Shown in pieces: positions 1 through 5,357 of a stretch of 10,854 nucleotides of DNA (positions are counted from its first letter, which is position 1; each line of letters opens with the position of its first letter). The DNA lies in assembly GCA_017431185.1 (NCBI GenBank), contig JAFRLP010000602.1, forward strand, positions 1 through 10,854. The letters run 5' to 3'. The DNA is from Victivallales bacterium. Lineage in GTDB: Bacteria > Verrucomicrobiota > Lentisphaeria > Oligosphaerales > Oligosphaeraceae. The translations under genes and the position numbers were made by a program. The notes beneath the pieces were generated by a model that saw only the letters and a list, made by a program, of their open reading frames with translations, was not told the origin of the DNA and did not search any database.

Positions 1-341
1 GCCACGCCGATGATCTGCTCCTCGGTCTCCACCGAGCACGGCCCCGCGATCATCGCGAAGTGACCGCCCCCAATCTTCACGCCATTGACGTCGATGACCG
101 TGTCCTGAGGATGGAACTTGCGGTTCGCGGCCTTGTAGGGCTCCTGGATGCGCTTGACGTCCTCGACGATGTCCAGCGCCTTGATGAGGTCGATGTCCAG
201 CACGCTGGTGTCGCCGACCAGGCCGAGAAGCACCTGGCTGGCGCCAGTGGAGGTATGCACGGTGATATCATGCTTCTTCAGCCATTCGACCAGGTTGTCC
301 AGTTGCGCTTGATTGGGATTCGGCTTTAAGACGACGATCAT
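1..341 (-). CDS. aroF: 3-deoxy-7-phosphoheptulonate (DAHP) synthase, 5' part only
   Basis: DAHP synthase condenses phosphoenolpyruvate with erythrose 4-phosphate, the first step of the shikimate pathway to Phe, Tyr and Trp. The first 113 codons are visible and the gene runs off the left edge. Residues 1-70 (starting MIVVLKPNPNQAQLDNL) match the ferredoxin-like regulatory domain of Thermotoga-type Ibeta enzymes, and the start of the catalytic barrel follows, with FHPQDTVIDV (76-85), IGGGHFAMIAGPCSVE (90-105) and the family's GPCS motif. The start is set by AAGGGAG about 9 bases upstream of ATG. The gene has its own promoter and an aromatic-codon leader with a terminator upstream, so control by charging of aromatic tRNAs is expected. 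Family recognition is secure; paralogue naming (aroF, aroG or aroA) is conventional. Confidence 0.93.
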   Translation of the reverse strand, partial: MIVVLKPNPNQAQLDNLVEWLKKHDITVHTSTGASQVLLGLVGDTSVLDIDLIKALDIVEDVKRIQEPYKAANRKFHPQDTVIDVNGVKIGGGHFAMIAGPCSVETEEQIIGV

Positions 342-393
342 TTTGAAGACTCCCTTAGGTATGGATTGTGATGACTTGCCTTTACTGAAATGG

Positions 394-431
394 AAAAAGC
401 CCCGCGGCGATTCGGTATCGCTGCGGGGCTT
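394..431 (-). terminator. Rho-independent attenuator terminator in the aroF leader
   Basis: On the minus strand AAGCCCCGCAGCGAT (431-417) pairs with ATCGCCGCGGGGCTT (411-397) around the 5-base loop ACCGA. This gives a 15-bp GC-rich stem with one A/C mismatch, followed by a short run of Ts ending at 394. It lies inside the leader, 53 bases before the aroF ATG and 72 bases after the leader-peptide stop, so it is an attenuator and not a gene-end terminator. It would also stop read-through from the GH20 gene upstream. Confidence 0.88.
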
Positions 432-569
432 GAAAGCGTTCCCTCTTTTTGCTCTTGCGTGCTTCCGGTGATGTCCTGGAATCCTAAATCTCTTCAGAAG
501 CGTCAAGGCACAGCGATACCGCTACCGGTTCTAAAGTAGAATCGGTAGGAGTAGGTATAGAGGTATCGC
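397..569 (-). promoter_or_regulatory. Four-segment transcription attenuator (trp-operon type) for aroF
   Basis: Segment 1, GCGATACC (569-562), lies within the first aromatic codons of the leader peptide. Segment 2, CGGTATCGCTG (521-511), covers the last codons. Segment 3, CAGCGATACCG (423-413), is the inner 5' arm and loop of the terminator. Segment 4 (411-397) is its 3' arm. Segment 2 contains the exact complement of segment 1 (8 bp) and is the exact complement of segment 3 (11 bp). Expected logic: a ribosome stalled on Tyr/Phe/Trp codons covers segment 1, freeing 2 to pair with 3 as antiterminator; a ribosome that reaches the stop codon covers 2, and 3:4 terminates. The pairings are read from the sequence; the mechanism is inferred from enteric attenuators. 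Confidence 0.85.
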
Positions 570-586
570 CAGTAGTTGCGGTTCAT
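503..586 (-). CDS. Aromatic-rich leader peptide of aroF (27 aa)
   Basis: A 27-codon reading frame starts MNRNYWRYLYTYSYRFYF and ends RTGSGIAVP before TGA. Nine of its first 18 codons are aromatic: Tyr at codons 5, 8, 10, 12, 14 and 17, Trp at 6, Phe at 16 and 18. This density has no reason in an ordinary small protein but is the hallmark of an attenuator leader, here sensing all three products of the pathway that the downstream enzyme starts, with Tyr dominant. The frame sits between a promoter (615-642) and a terminator (394-431). No clear Shine-Dalgarno sequence precedes the ATG (TTCTTGCAACGGCT), which is a weak point. The product probably has no function apart from its translation. Confidence 0.85.
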   Translation of the reverse strand: MNRNYWRYLYTYSYRFYFRTGSGIAVP

Positions 587-614
587 AGCCGTTGCAAGAA
601 AGGAATTTTCGCTT

Positions 615-642
615 ACTATAAATTCATTTCATGGTTTTTCAA
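615..642 (-). promoter_or_regulatory. Predicted sigma70-type promoter of the aroF leader
   Basis: TTGAAA (642-637), 16 bases, TATAGT (620-615) on the minus strand, placing the start of transcription near 608, about 22 bases before the leader-peptide ATG. The -35 box overlaps the last codons of the upstream GH20 fusion gene. The same TTGAAA with a 16-base spacer precedes the tRNA-Glu gene. Confidence 0.6.
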
Positions 643-3469
643 ATGATTCCAAGTCAACGACCATGCCCCATGCGAGCACTTTACGTCCGGCCAGGTATTC
701 GTCTCGGATGGCCTGCTGAAGGCGGCTGGCGGGTTGCATGGTCTGCCAGTCGATTTCCTCGGCCTTCTCCTTGCCGAAGACGAACCAGGGGAACTCCTCG
801 GAGGGGTTCTGCTCCAGGAGCTTTCCGAGCCGCTGGAAATGCGCGAAGTTGCTCTTCGGCATCTTCTCGGCGAACAGCGGATTGAGCAGCCAGGAGTGGC
901 AGACACCGTAGCGGGGCCTTAAATCGGCAAAATGCTTTTTCATCAGCTCCAGGGAGTTGTCCACCTCCTTGGGATCCATCGGATAGCCGCCGGGAATATG
1001 GATGGCTATCACTGGATCGCCTTCCTGGACGCCCGGAAGCTCCTCCATCGGGATGAAATCCAGCGGCGTCTTCAGCACCTCGTATTCCAGGCGGCCCAGG
1101 CGAACGACTTCGCCGCTGACTTCCTTGTGGATCCATCCGCAGGAACGCGCCCAGATGCCGAGCCGCCCGTCATGCCCGGCGCGGTAGGAGTCGCTCATTC
1201 CGCGCATCCAGGTGGCGGTGAGGCGGTCGGGAAGATACGGGATGGCACCCATGGCGACCATGAGCTGGAAGAGCCCGCCGAGGTTGCCCAACAGCTTGTC
1301 GGGAGTGCCGGTATGCGCATCCGCCCCGTGTACGATGACGTGCTGCAGGAAATAGCTTCCCCACAGCCGCAGCACGAGGTTTTTCCGGGCGATGAGCTCG
1401 ACCTGCTCGAAGTCGTGACACAGTTCGGGGGTGACGGTGCCGCCGATCCACTGCCAGCGCGCTTCGGCGACTTTCGCAGTCAGAAAATCGGGGAAAGGTT
1501 CGCGAAGCAGCCCGGCATTCCAGCCCTTAGGGGTGTCCTGCAGAAGAGTGACACCGAGTTCCTGCGCGACGGATTCCAGCGAGGGGAGGGCGGTGCCCAG
1601 TGACACGCGCGGGACTGGCGGGACATCTGCGAAACTGAAATGCACCACGACTTCATGGACAATGGAATGCAGCTCGGTGCGGAAGAAGTTCGCCACGCCG
1701 TCGCGGTCGCCGATCATGCACCACGTGGTGTTGTCGGCAAGGAGGTTCTGCGGGTCAGCGATCTCTCCGGAGACTTGCGTGACTTCCGTGGGGAGAAGAT
1801 CAGGCTTGCCGTCGCCAATTACCCTGGCATAGACCACGCCGAGCCCGTTGTGACCGGTCGAACGGATGCGCAGGTCGCGAATGGTCGGCCGGTCAAGCGG
1901 GATGTCCATCGTGAAAAACGGCCTTTCGCCGTCATCGCCGGGCTTGGGTAGCCCCTGGTAGATGACCTGGAATTCATCGGTCGCGTTTTCCCGCACCGCC
2001 AATTCAATGCGTTGTACGCCATGCCAGTCGGGAAGCACCATGCGCAGTTCGAGTCGACTCTGCATCGTCGATGCGCGCTGGAGCGCCGCATTGATGGCGG
2101 CTGTCGCGTCGGAGAGCAACGCGTCCAGCTTGGCATGGGGGATGCCGGGCCGCAGGCGTGACCACTGCTCCAGGCGAAGCTGCCCGTAGGTCTCCCAATG
2201 CGCCTTAAGGACATCGGCGCCCTCCGGAGTGGCCTGACGGAGCAGCAGACGGCTCATCCACGTGGCGGTCTCCTGCAGCAATTGGCGGAATTTGACATGC
2301 AGCAGCATGTCGTCGAGGATGTCATTGGCCAGTTCGGAACGCCCAGTCCCCGAAAGAGTAGTCAGAATATCTTCTAATAGAACGAGTTGTGTGTCAAATG
2401 TGTCCGTGAGCTGGTTGGGTCGCCGTAGGAAGCCGCCGCTTTTGGCGTTGGCGAAAGGGGCGTCGGGAATGCGCGGAAGCGCGTAGAAGGAGTTGAGGGC
2501 GTGGATTTGCGCGGGTGTCGGGGTCGCCAGAATCGTCTTGGTGAGATATTCGGCGCACTCTTGGGATGACATGCCCTGCCAAGCCAAAGGCGCGGCGGCG
2601 ATCAGCGGGAGATAGGCGTGCATGAAGTCGTCCCGATGGCACCATGCGGTGACGCACATTCCGGCGGTTTCATATTTGCGTGCATAGTCGAAGTAGGTCG
2701 CCAGATTCTGCCAGCGCAGTTCGCGGGGCGCGATGTGGACTTTTAGGCCATTTGCCTGATACTGTCCCAGGCTGTCGCGCAGGACGCGGTTGCCGAATTT
2801 CCCATGTTTGTTGTCCACCGCCGCATCGTACTCCCAGTCCATCAACTCGAGTTGCTTGGGGAGGAGCGGCAGCAGCTCCGGGAAGTACTCGAACATGTCG
2901 TCCCAGATGACCATCCGGCAGGGGAAGCGCCGCTGGACCAATTCGACCAGCCACTGCAGGTGCTTCAGGAAGAGCCCCGGGCGGGTCTCGCCATGGGCGA
3001 GGCGTTCGCGGCAGCGCGGGCACGTGGCCAGGTGGAAGAGCTCGTCGTAGCCGAAATGTACGACAGGCGAGTCGAAGAGCGGAAGTGCCTGCTCCAGGAA
3101 GGTCTCGATGAGCTGGAGGGTGCCTGGGTGGCTGAGGCACAGCTCGTCGTTCGCCTCGCGAAGGTGCGCGAAATTCGGCTGGGCGAGCAGCTTGTCCGCA
3201 TGGCCGGCCAATTCGAGCGCGGGGATGACCAGGATGCCCTTCTCGCGGCCGTAGGCGACGATTTCGCGAATCTCTTCCGGCGAATACGACTCGTCCTCCG
3301 GCTGGAAATCCACCACGGGGACGCGGATGCTCATCTCGACATAGAAATACAGCGCGTTGTAGCCGTGGCGTGCCAGGAGGTCGATGAATGTCTTGACGAA
3401 GGCGACGGGTTCCTTTTGCCGAGCGACATCCAGTTGCGCGCCGATGATGGGGGAATACTGCGAAGTCAT
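629..3469 (-). CDS. GH20-like glycoside hydrolase fused to a NAT_N/GNAT_C-type acyltransferase module
   Basis: A 946-residue protein with no signal peptide or membrane segment, so probably cytoplasmic. Residues 1-310 form a GH20-like (beta-N-acetylhexosaminidase clan) barrel: VHFGYDELFH at 137-146 carries the paired acid residues D142-E143 expected for substrate-assisted hydrolysis, with WDDMFEYFP (189-197) and W276 as possible pocket residues. Residues 350-470 are mostly helical; 470-600 look beta-rich and unassigned. Residues about 620-946 resemble the acyltransferase pair NAT_N/GNAT_C (DUF5596), with LGRLEYEV (791-798), HIPGGYPMDP (824-833) and CHSWLLNP (857-864). An amino-sugar hydrolase joined to an acyltransferase-like unit suggests sugar de- and re-acylation, but the substrate is unknown. 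No Shine-Dalgarno sequence precedes the ATG; the next Met (45) would cut into the barrel, so this start is kept. Confidence 0.85.
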   Translation of the reverse strand: MTSQYSPIIGAQLDVARQKEPVAFVKTFIDLLARHGYNALYFYVEMSIRVPVVDFQPEDESYSPEEIREIVAYGREKGILVIPALELAGHADKLLAQPNFAHLREANDELCLSHPGTLQLIETFLEQALPLFDSPVVHFGYDELFHLATCPRCRERLAHGETRPGLFLKHLQWLVELVQRRFPCRMVIWDDMFEYFPELLPLLPKQLELMDWEYDAAVDNKHGKFGNRVLRDSLGQYQANGLKVHIAPRELRWQNLATYFDYARKYETAGMCVTAWCHRDDFMHAYLPLIAAAPLAWQGMSSQECAEYLTKTILATPTPAQIHALNSFYALPRIPDAPFANAKSGGFLRRPNQLTDTFDTQLVLLEDILTTLSGTGRSELANDILDDMLLHVKFRQLLQETATWMSRLLLRQATPEGADVLKAHWETYGQLRLEQWSRLRPGIPHAKLDALLSDATAAINAALQRASTMQSRLELRMVLPDWHGVQRIELAVRENATDEFQVIYQGLPKPGDDGERPFFTMDIPLDRPTIRDLRIRSTGHNGLGVVYARVIGDGKPDLLPTEVTQVSGEIADPQNLLADNTTWCMIGDRDGVANFFRTELHSIVHEVVVHFSFADVPPVPRVSLGTALPSLESVAQELGVTLLQDTPKGWNAGLLREPFPDFLTAKVAEARWQWIGGTVTPELCHDFEQVELIARKNLVLRLWGSYFLQHVIVHGADAHTGTPDKLLGNLGGLFQLMVAMGAIPYLPDRLTATWMRGMSDSYRAGHDGRLGIWARSCGWIHKEVSGEVVRLGRLEYEVLKTPLDFIPMEELPGVQEGDPVIAIHIPGGYPMDPKEVDNSLELMKKHFADLRPRYGVCHSWLLNPLFAEKMPKSNFAHFQRLGKLLEQNPSEEFPWFVFGKEKAEEIDWQTMQPASRLQQAIRDEYLAGRKVLAWGMVVDLESFEKP

Positions 3470-3549
3470 GGAGGAGAGTTGCGGAAACGTGGAGGAGATG
3501 CGGACAAGGTTAATATAGATCGTGATGAAAGGCTTTTGTCCTGTCCATC

Positions 3550-3577
3550 TTGAAAAATCGTTTTTGGGGGCTATGTT
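3550..3577 (+). promoter_or_regulatory. Predicted promoter of tRNA-Glu
   Basis: TTGAAA (3550-3555), 16 bases, TATGTT (3572-3577). Transcription would start near 3584, about 12 bases before the mature 5' end of the tRNA. Confidence 0.55.
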
Positions 3578-3595
3578 ATGTCAGTTTACGAAAGC

Positions 3596-3670
3596 GTCTC
3601 CATCGTCTAGTGGTTAGGACATCAGGTTTTCATCCTGGTAACAGCAGTTCGACTCTGCTTGGAGATGCCA
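3596..3670 (+). tRNA. tRNA-Glu, anticodon UUC
   Basis: A complete cloverleaf can be folded by eye. The acceptor stem is GTCTCCA with TGGAGAT (first pair G-U). The D arm is GTC...GAC. The anticodon stem TCAGG/CCTGG encloses the loop TTTTCAT, giving anticodon TTC. The variable loop is TAAC, the T arm is AGCAG/CTGCT with loop TTCGACT, the discriminator is G, and CCA is encoded at 3668-3670. The core CATCGTCTAGTGGTTAGGAC is typical of bacterial tRNA-Glu. Confidence 0.97.
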
Positions 3671-3680
3671 ATTTATTGAA

Positions 3681-3726
3681 GGCCCGATGCGTTTTCCCTC
3701 TCCTTTTCTCGCATCGGGCCTTTTTT
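3681..3726 (+). terminator. Rho-independent terminator of tRNA-Glu
   Basis: GGCCCGATGCG (3681-3691) pairs perfectly with CGCATCGGGCC (3710-3720) across an 18-base pyrimidine-rich loop, followed by six Ts (3721-3726). Two more A-T pairs can extend the stem. It starts 10 bases after the tRNA CCA end. Confidence 0.93.
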
Positions 3727-4047
3727 GTGTCTGGGCAGCGGTCTCTTCTCCACGGTATCGAGTGCCATTTCGGCCGTCGCCACGCATCTTCCACGCACCA
3801 AGTTGACAATTTATTACCAACTTGAATGCTGGTAACTTCAAATTTGCTCCACAATTCATAAAATAGACTAAAAATCTTAAAATATCACACAAAATAGTAT
3901 AAAATTATATTGCAAAAGATAAATTTGTTATATAAACTTGAAGAATCGGCAACAGGTTGTAAATTGGAGGTGCTGACGGCAGGGTGCCGAATGCGTCATT
4001 GGTCGTAGCCCATGCCCCGAGAAGGTCGGGAAAGGAGGTGAAGGCCG
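3727..4047. other. Non-coding spacer with an AT-rich block and nested inverted repeats
   Basis: No convincing gene is seen here. The first 70 bases are GC-rich; from about 3800 to 3950 the sequence is strikingly AT-rich. It opens with CAAGTTG (3799-3805) facing CAACTTG (3818-3824), which overlaps TTACCAAC (3814-3821) facing GCTGGTAA (3828-3835); a TTGACA box lies at 3803-3808. Several TATAAT-like stretches follow (for example 3928-3936). From 3960 on, GC content rises again, with a small hairpin CGGCA-GGG-TGCCG. This is probably the promoter and 5' leader of the small peptide gene at 4048. Confidence 0.45.
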
Positions 4048-4110
4048 ATGAGTATTTGGATTGCAATCATCTCGATTGTTATCGTCATCCGGATTAAGTT
4101 CCGCCGATAA
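4048..4110 (+). CDS. Small hydrophobic Ile-rich peptide (20 aa), possible type I toxin-like membrane peptide
   Basis: A 20-codon frame encodes MSIWIAIISIVIVIRIKFRR. It is preceded by AAAGGAGGTGA, a perfect Shine-Dalgarno sequence, about 7 bases before the ATG; this is the main reason to call it a gene. Residues 3-14 are almost purely Ile/Val/Ala/Trp and could span a membrane; the tail (RIKFRR) is basic. That layout recalls single-helix type I toxins such as the Ibs or Fst/Ldr peptides, though I recognise no family by sequence. Nine Ile and two Val in 20 codons also recall branched-chain leader peptides, but no ilv gene or plus-strand U-tract terminator follows. The gene stops one base before a minus-strand terminator, hinting at an opposing RNA. 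Coding status is likely, function unproven. Confidence 0.55.
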   Translation: MSIWIAIISIVIVIRIKFRR

Positions 4111-4146
4111 AAAAAGGCAGGCATCCGGGTGGAACCGGATGCCTGC
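4111..4146 (-). terminator. Rho-independent terminator, oriented on the minus strand
   Basis: GCAGGCATCCGG (4146-4135 read on minus) pairs with CCGGATGCCTGC (4128-4117), a perfect 12-bp stem with a 6-base loop. On the minus strand it is followed by C and then a run of Ts reaching into the peptide gene's stop codon; on the plus strand the following bases (GTGTCCC) are not T-rich. It therefore ends a minus-strand transcript, although no minus-strand protein gene lies upstream. The plus-strand peptide mRNA may still be stabilised by the same hairpin. Confidence 0.75.
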
Positions 4147-4258
4147 GTGTCCCGACGCGTTCGTGCGTCACTCGTCTCAACTGACCAGTGATGTAGCGAC
4201 ATGCGTCACAACCACGCATGTCGCATAGGCATTTCTGCCGTCAGTCTTGAAACTGACC
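4112..4258 (-). ncRNA. Candidate structured small RNA opposite the 3' side of the peptide gene
   Basis: Reading the minus strand towards the terminator at 4146-4111 gives a chain of hairpins: GTCAGT/ACTGAC (4257-4252 with 4245-4240), the perfect 11-bp GCGACATGCGT/ACGCATGTCGC (4224-4214 with 4206-4196), a small GACGC/GCGTC-type stem near 4170-4153, and the terminator. A weak promoter, TTGCAA (4288-4283), 16 bases, CATATT (4266-4261), would start it near 4254. The stretch has no open frame of note. It contains TGACGCAT, complementary to ATGCGTCA (3991-3998) in the presumed 5' leader of the peptide, an 8-base match that may be chance. The RNA is inferred, not recognised. Confidence 0.35.
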
Positions 4259-4518
4259 CTAATATGCCACGGATTTCAATATTTGCAAGCTCTGCGCAAA
4301 AATGGGAACCATATTATCAAACATCGCCGTCGGTATTTGACTGCATTACCGCAATTCTCCAGGGGATGCGCCCCCGCGCCTTTGTAGCCGTTAGGCCAAG
4401 TTTAGTTAGGTGCCATCACAGGGAATAAAGCAATTTCATATTATATTACATCTGTCAAATAACCCAAAATGTTTCCTGCGGTTGTCCGCCTTGCTGTAGC
4501 ATTGTCCTGTCCCTGCCG
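4259..4518. other. Intergenic region upstream of tcdA, nothing clear
   Basis: With 4111-4258 this makes about 400 bases without a recognisable protein gene. A frame of 75 codons from 4201 has no ribosome site and an odd composition, so it is left out. The AT-rich stretch near 4435-4450 could hold the tcdA promoter, but no good -35/-10 pair stands out. Confidence 0.4.
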
Positions 4519-5295
4519 ATGTCCGAAGAAAGTCTATCTCGATTGTCTCTTTTGCTTGGCGAGGATGCCGTGGGGCGTCTGCGCCAAAGTGCCTTCCTGG
4601 TCTGCGGACTGGGCGGTGTGGGTTCCTGGGCCGCCGAGGCGTTGGCGCGAAGCGGCGTCGGTGCACTCATGCTGGCGGACTTCGACACCGTAAAGGAAAG
4701 CAACCTGAACCGCCAGCTCGTGGCACTCAACAGCACCGTCGGCCGACTGAAGGCCGAGGTGATGGCCGAACGGCTGCGGGACATCCGGCCGGACCTCGAA
4801 ATCGAACTTGTCACCGAACGACTTGCCCCCGAAAATATCGCCGCGCTGCTGGATCGCCGCCCGCATTGGGACGGCGTGCTCGACGCCATCGACGAGCGTC
4901 CCGCGAAGCTCGCGCTGCTGGAGGCGTGCGTGCGGCGCGGCATCCCCGTGGTCTCCAGCATGGGCGCCGCCAACAAGCTCTCGCCCGACCATATCACGGT
5001 CGCGGACATCTCCAAGACGGCCGGGTGCCCGTTCGCCAAATTGGTCCGCAAGGAATTGCGCCGTCGTGGCGTGGCGCATGGAGTGACCTGCGTCTATTCG
5101 CCGGAGCTGCCCGTCGAGACCACCGATGAAGCGGTGGAGTCCCTTCGCGAGGCGCCGGGGGCCAAACGCCCGCTGGGCAGCATCGTCACCGTCACCGCGA
5201 TATTTGGACTGCGCTGTGCGCAGGCGCTGATGGAACCGCTGATGGACAGCGCCGGTCGCGCGCACCGCGGCGGCTGGCGTCCAGGAAAAGTCTAA
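4519..5295 (+). CDS. tcdA: tRNA threonylcarbamoyladenosine dehydratase (TcdA/CsdL, E1-like)
   Basis: TcdA uses ATP to cyclise t6A at position 37 of ANN-decoding tRNAs into the hydantoin ct6A; it belongs to the ThiF/MoeB/E1 superfamily. The 258-residue length fits the family. The Rossmann ATP-binding motif GLGGVGSW is at 30-37, the E1-type DFDTVKESNLNRQ at 54-66, the acidic VLDAIDE at 120-126, then SSMGAANKLSPD (146-157) and DISKTAGCPFAKLVRKELRRRG (163-184), the latter typical of TcdA and absent from ThiF and MoeB. No zinc-binding CxxC pairs or rhodanese domain are seen, which also excludes MoeB/UBA4. No strong Shine-Dalgarno sequence precedes the ATG; the upstream Met at 4469 is out of frame. 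It converges on the FtsK-like gene with a 62-base gap in which no clear terminator is visible. Confidence 0.93.
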   Translation: MSEESLSRLSLLLGEDAVGRLRQSAFLVCGLGGVGSWAAEALARSGVGALMLADFDTVKESNLNRQLVALNSTVGRLKAEVMAERLRDIRPDLEIELVTERLAPENIAALLDRRPHWDGVLDAIDERPAKLALLEACVRRGIPVVSSMGAANKLSPDHITVADISKTAGCPFAKLVRKELRRRGVAHGVTCVYSPELPVETTDEAVESLREAPGAKRPLGSIVTVTAIFGLRCAQALMEPLMDSAGRAHRGGWRPGKV

Positions 5296-5357
5296 ATCAA
5301 CGAAAGGATGGTTTGCTGTTCCCAGTAAGCCCGGCCTATGTTGGCAAGTCAAAGGGA

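Noticed and set aside
932..1603. Plus-strand frame of 223 codons opposite the acyltransferase-like part
   Set aside because: It mirrors the codon positions of the fusion gene, has no recognisable domain and no ribosome site.
2804..3553. Long plus-strand frame (249 codons) opposite the GH20 region
   Set aside because: It is antisense to a well-supported domain with clear motifs, and its Arg/Glu/Leu/Val-rich product follows from the GC-rich codons of the real gene.
4048..4146. Branched-chain (ilv) attenuator
   Set aside because: The peptide is Ile/Val-rich and followed by a hairpin, but there is no U-tract on the plus strand and the next gene is tcdA, not a branched-chain gene. It is kept only as an alternative.
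4201..4428. 75-codon plus frame between the hairpins and tcdA
   Set aside because: It starts inside a perfect hairpin, has no ribosome site, and its composition is unlike nearby genes.
4519..5295. ThiF or MoeB identity for the E1-like protein
   Set aside because: The length, the SMGA-NKLSPD stretch and the DISKT-CPFAKLVRKELRRRG motif point to TcdA, and zinc cysteine pairs are missing.
4534..5352. Minus-strand frame of 272 codons opposite tcdA
   Set aside because: tcdA shows all family motifs on the plus strand; the opposite frame is rich in His, Gln, Arg and Gly and has no start signals.
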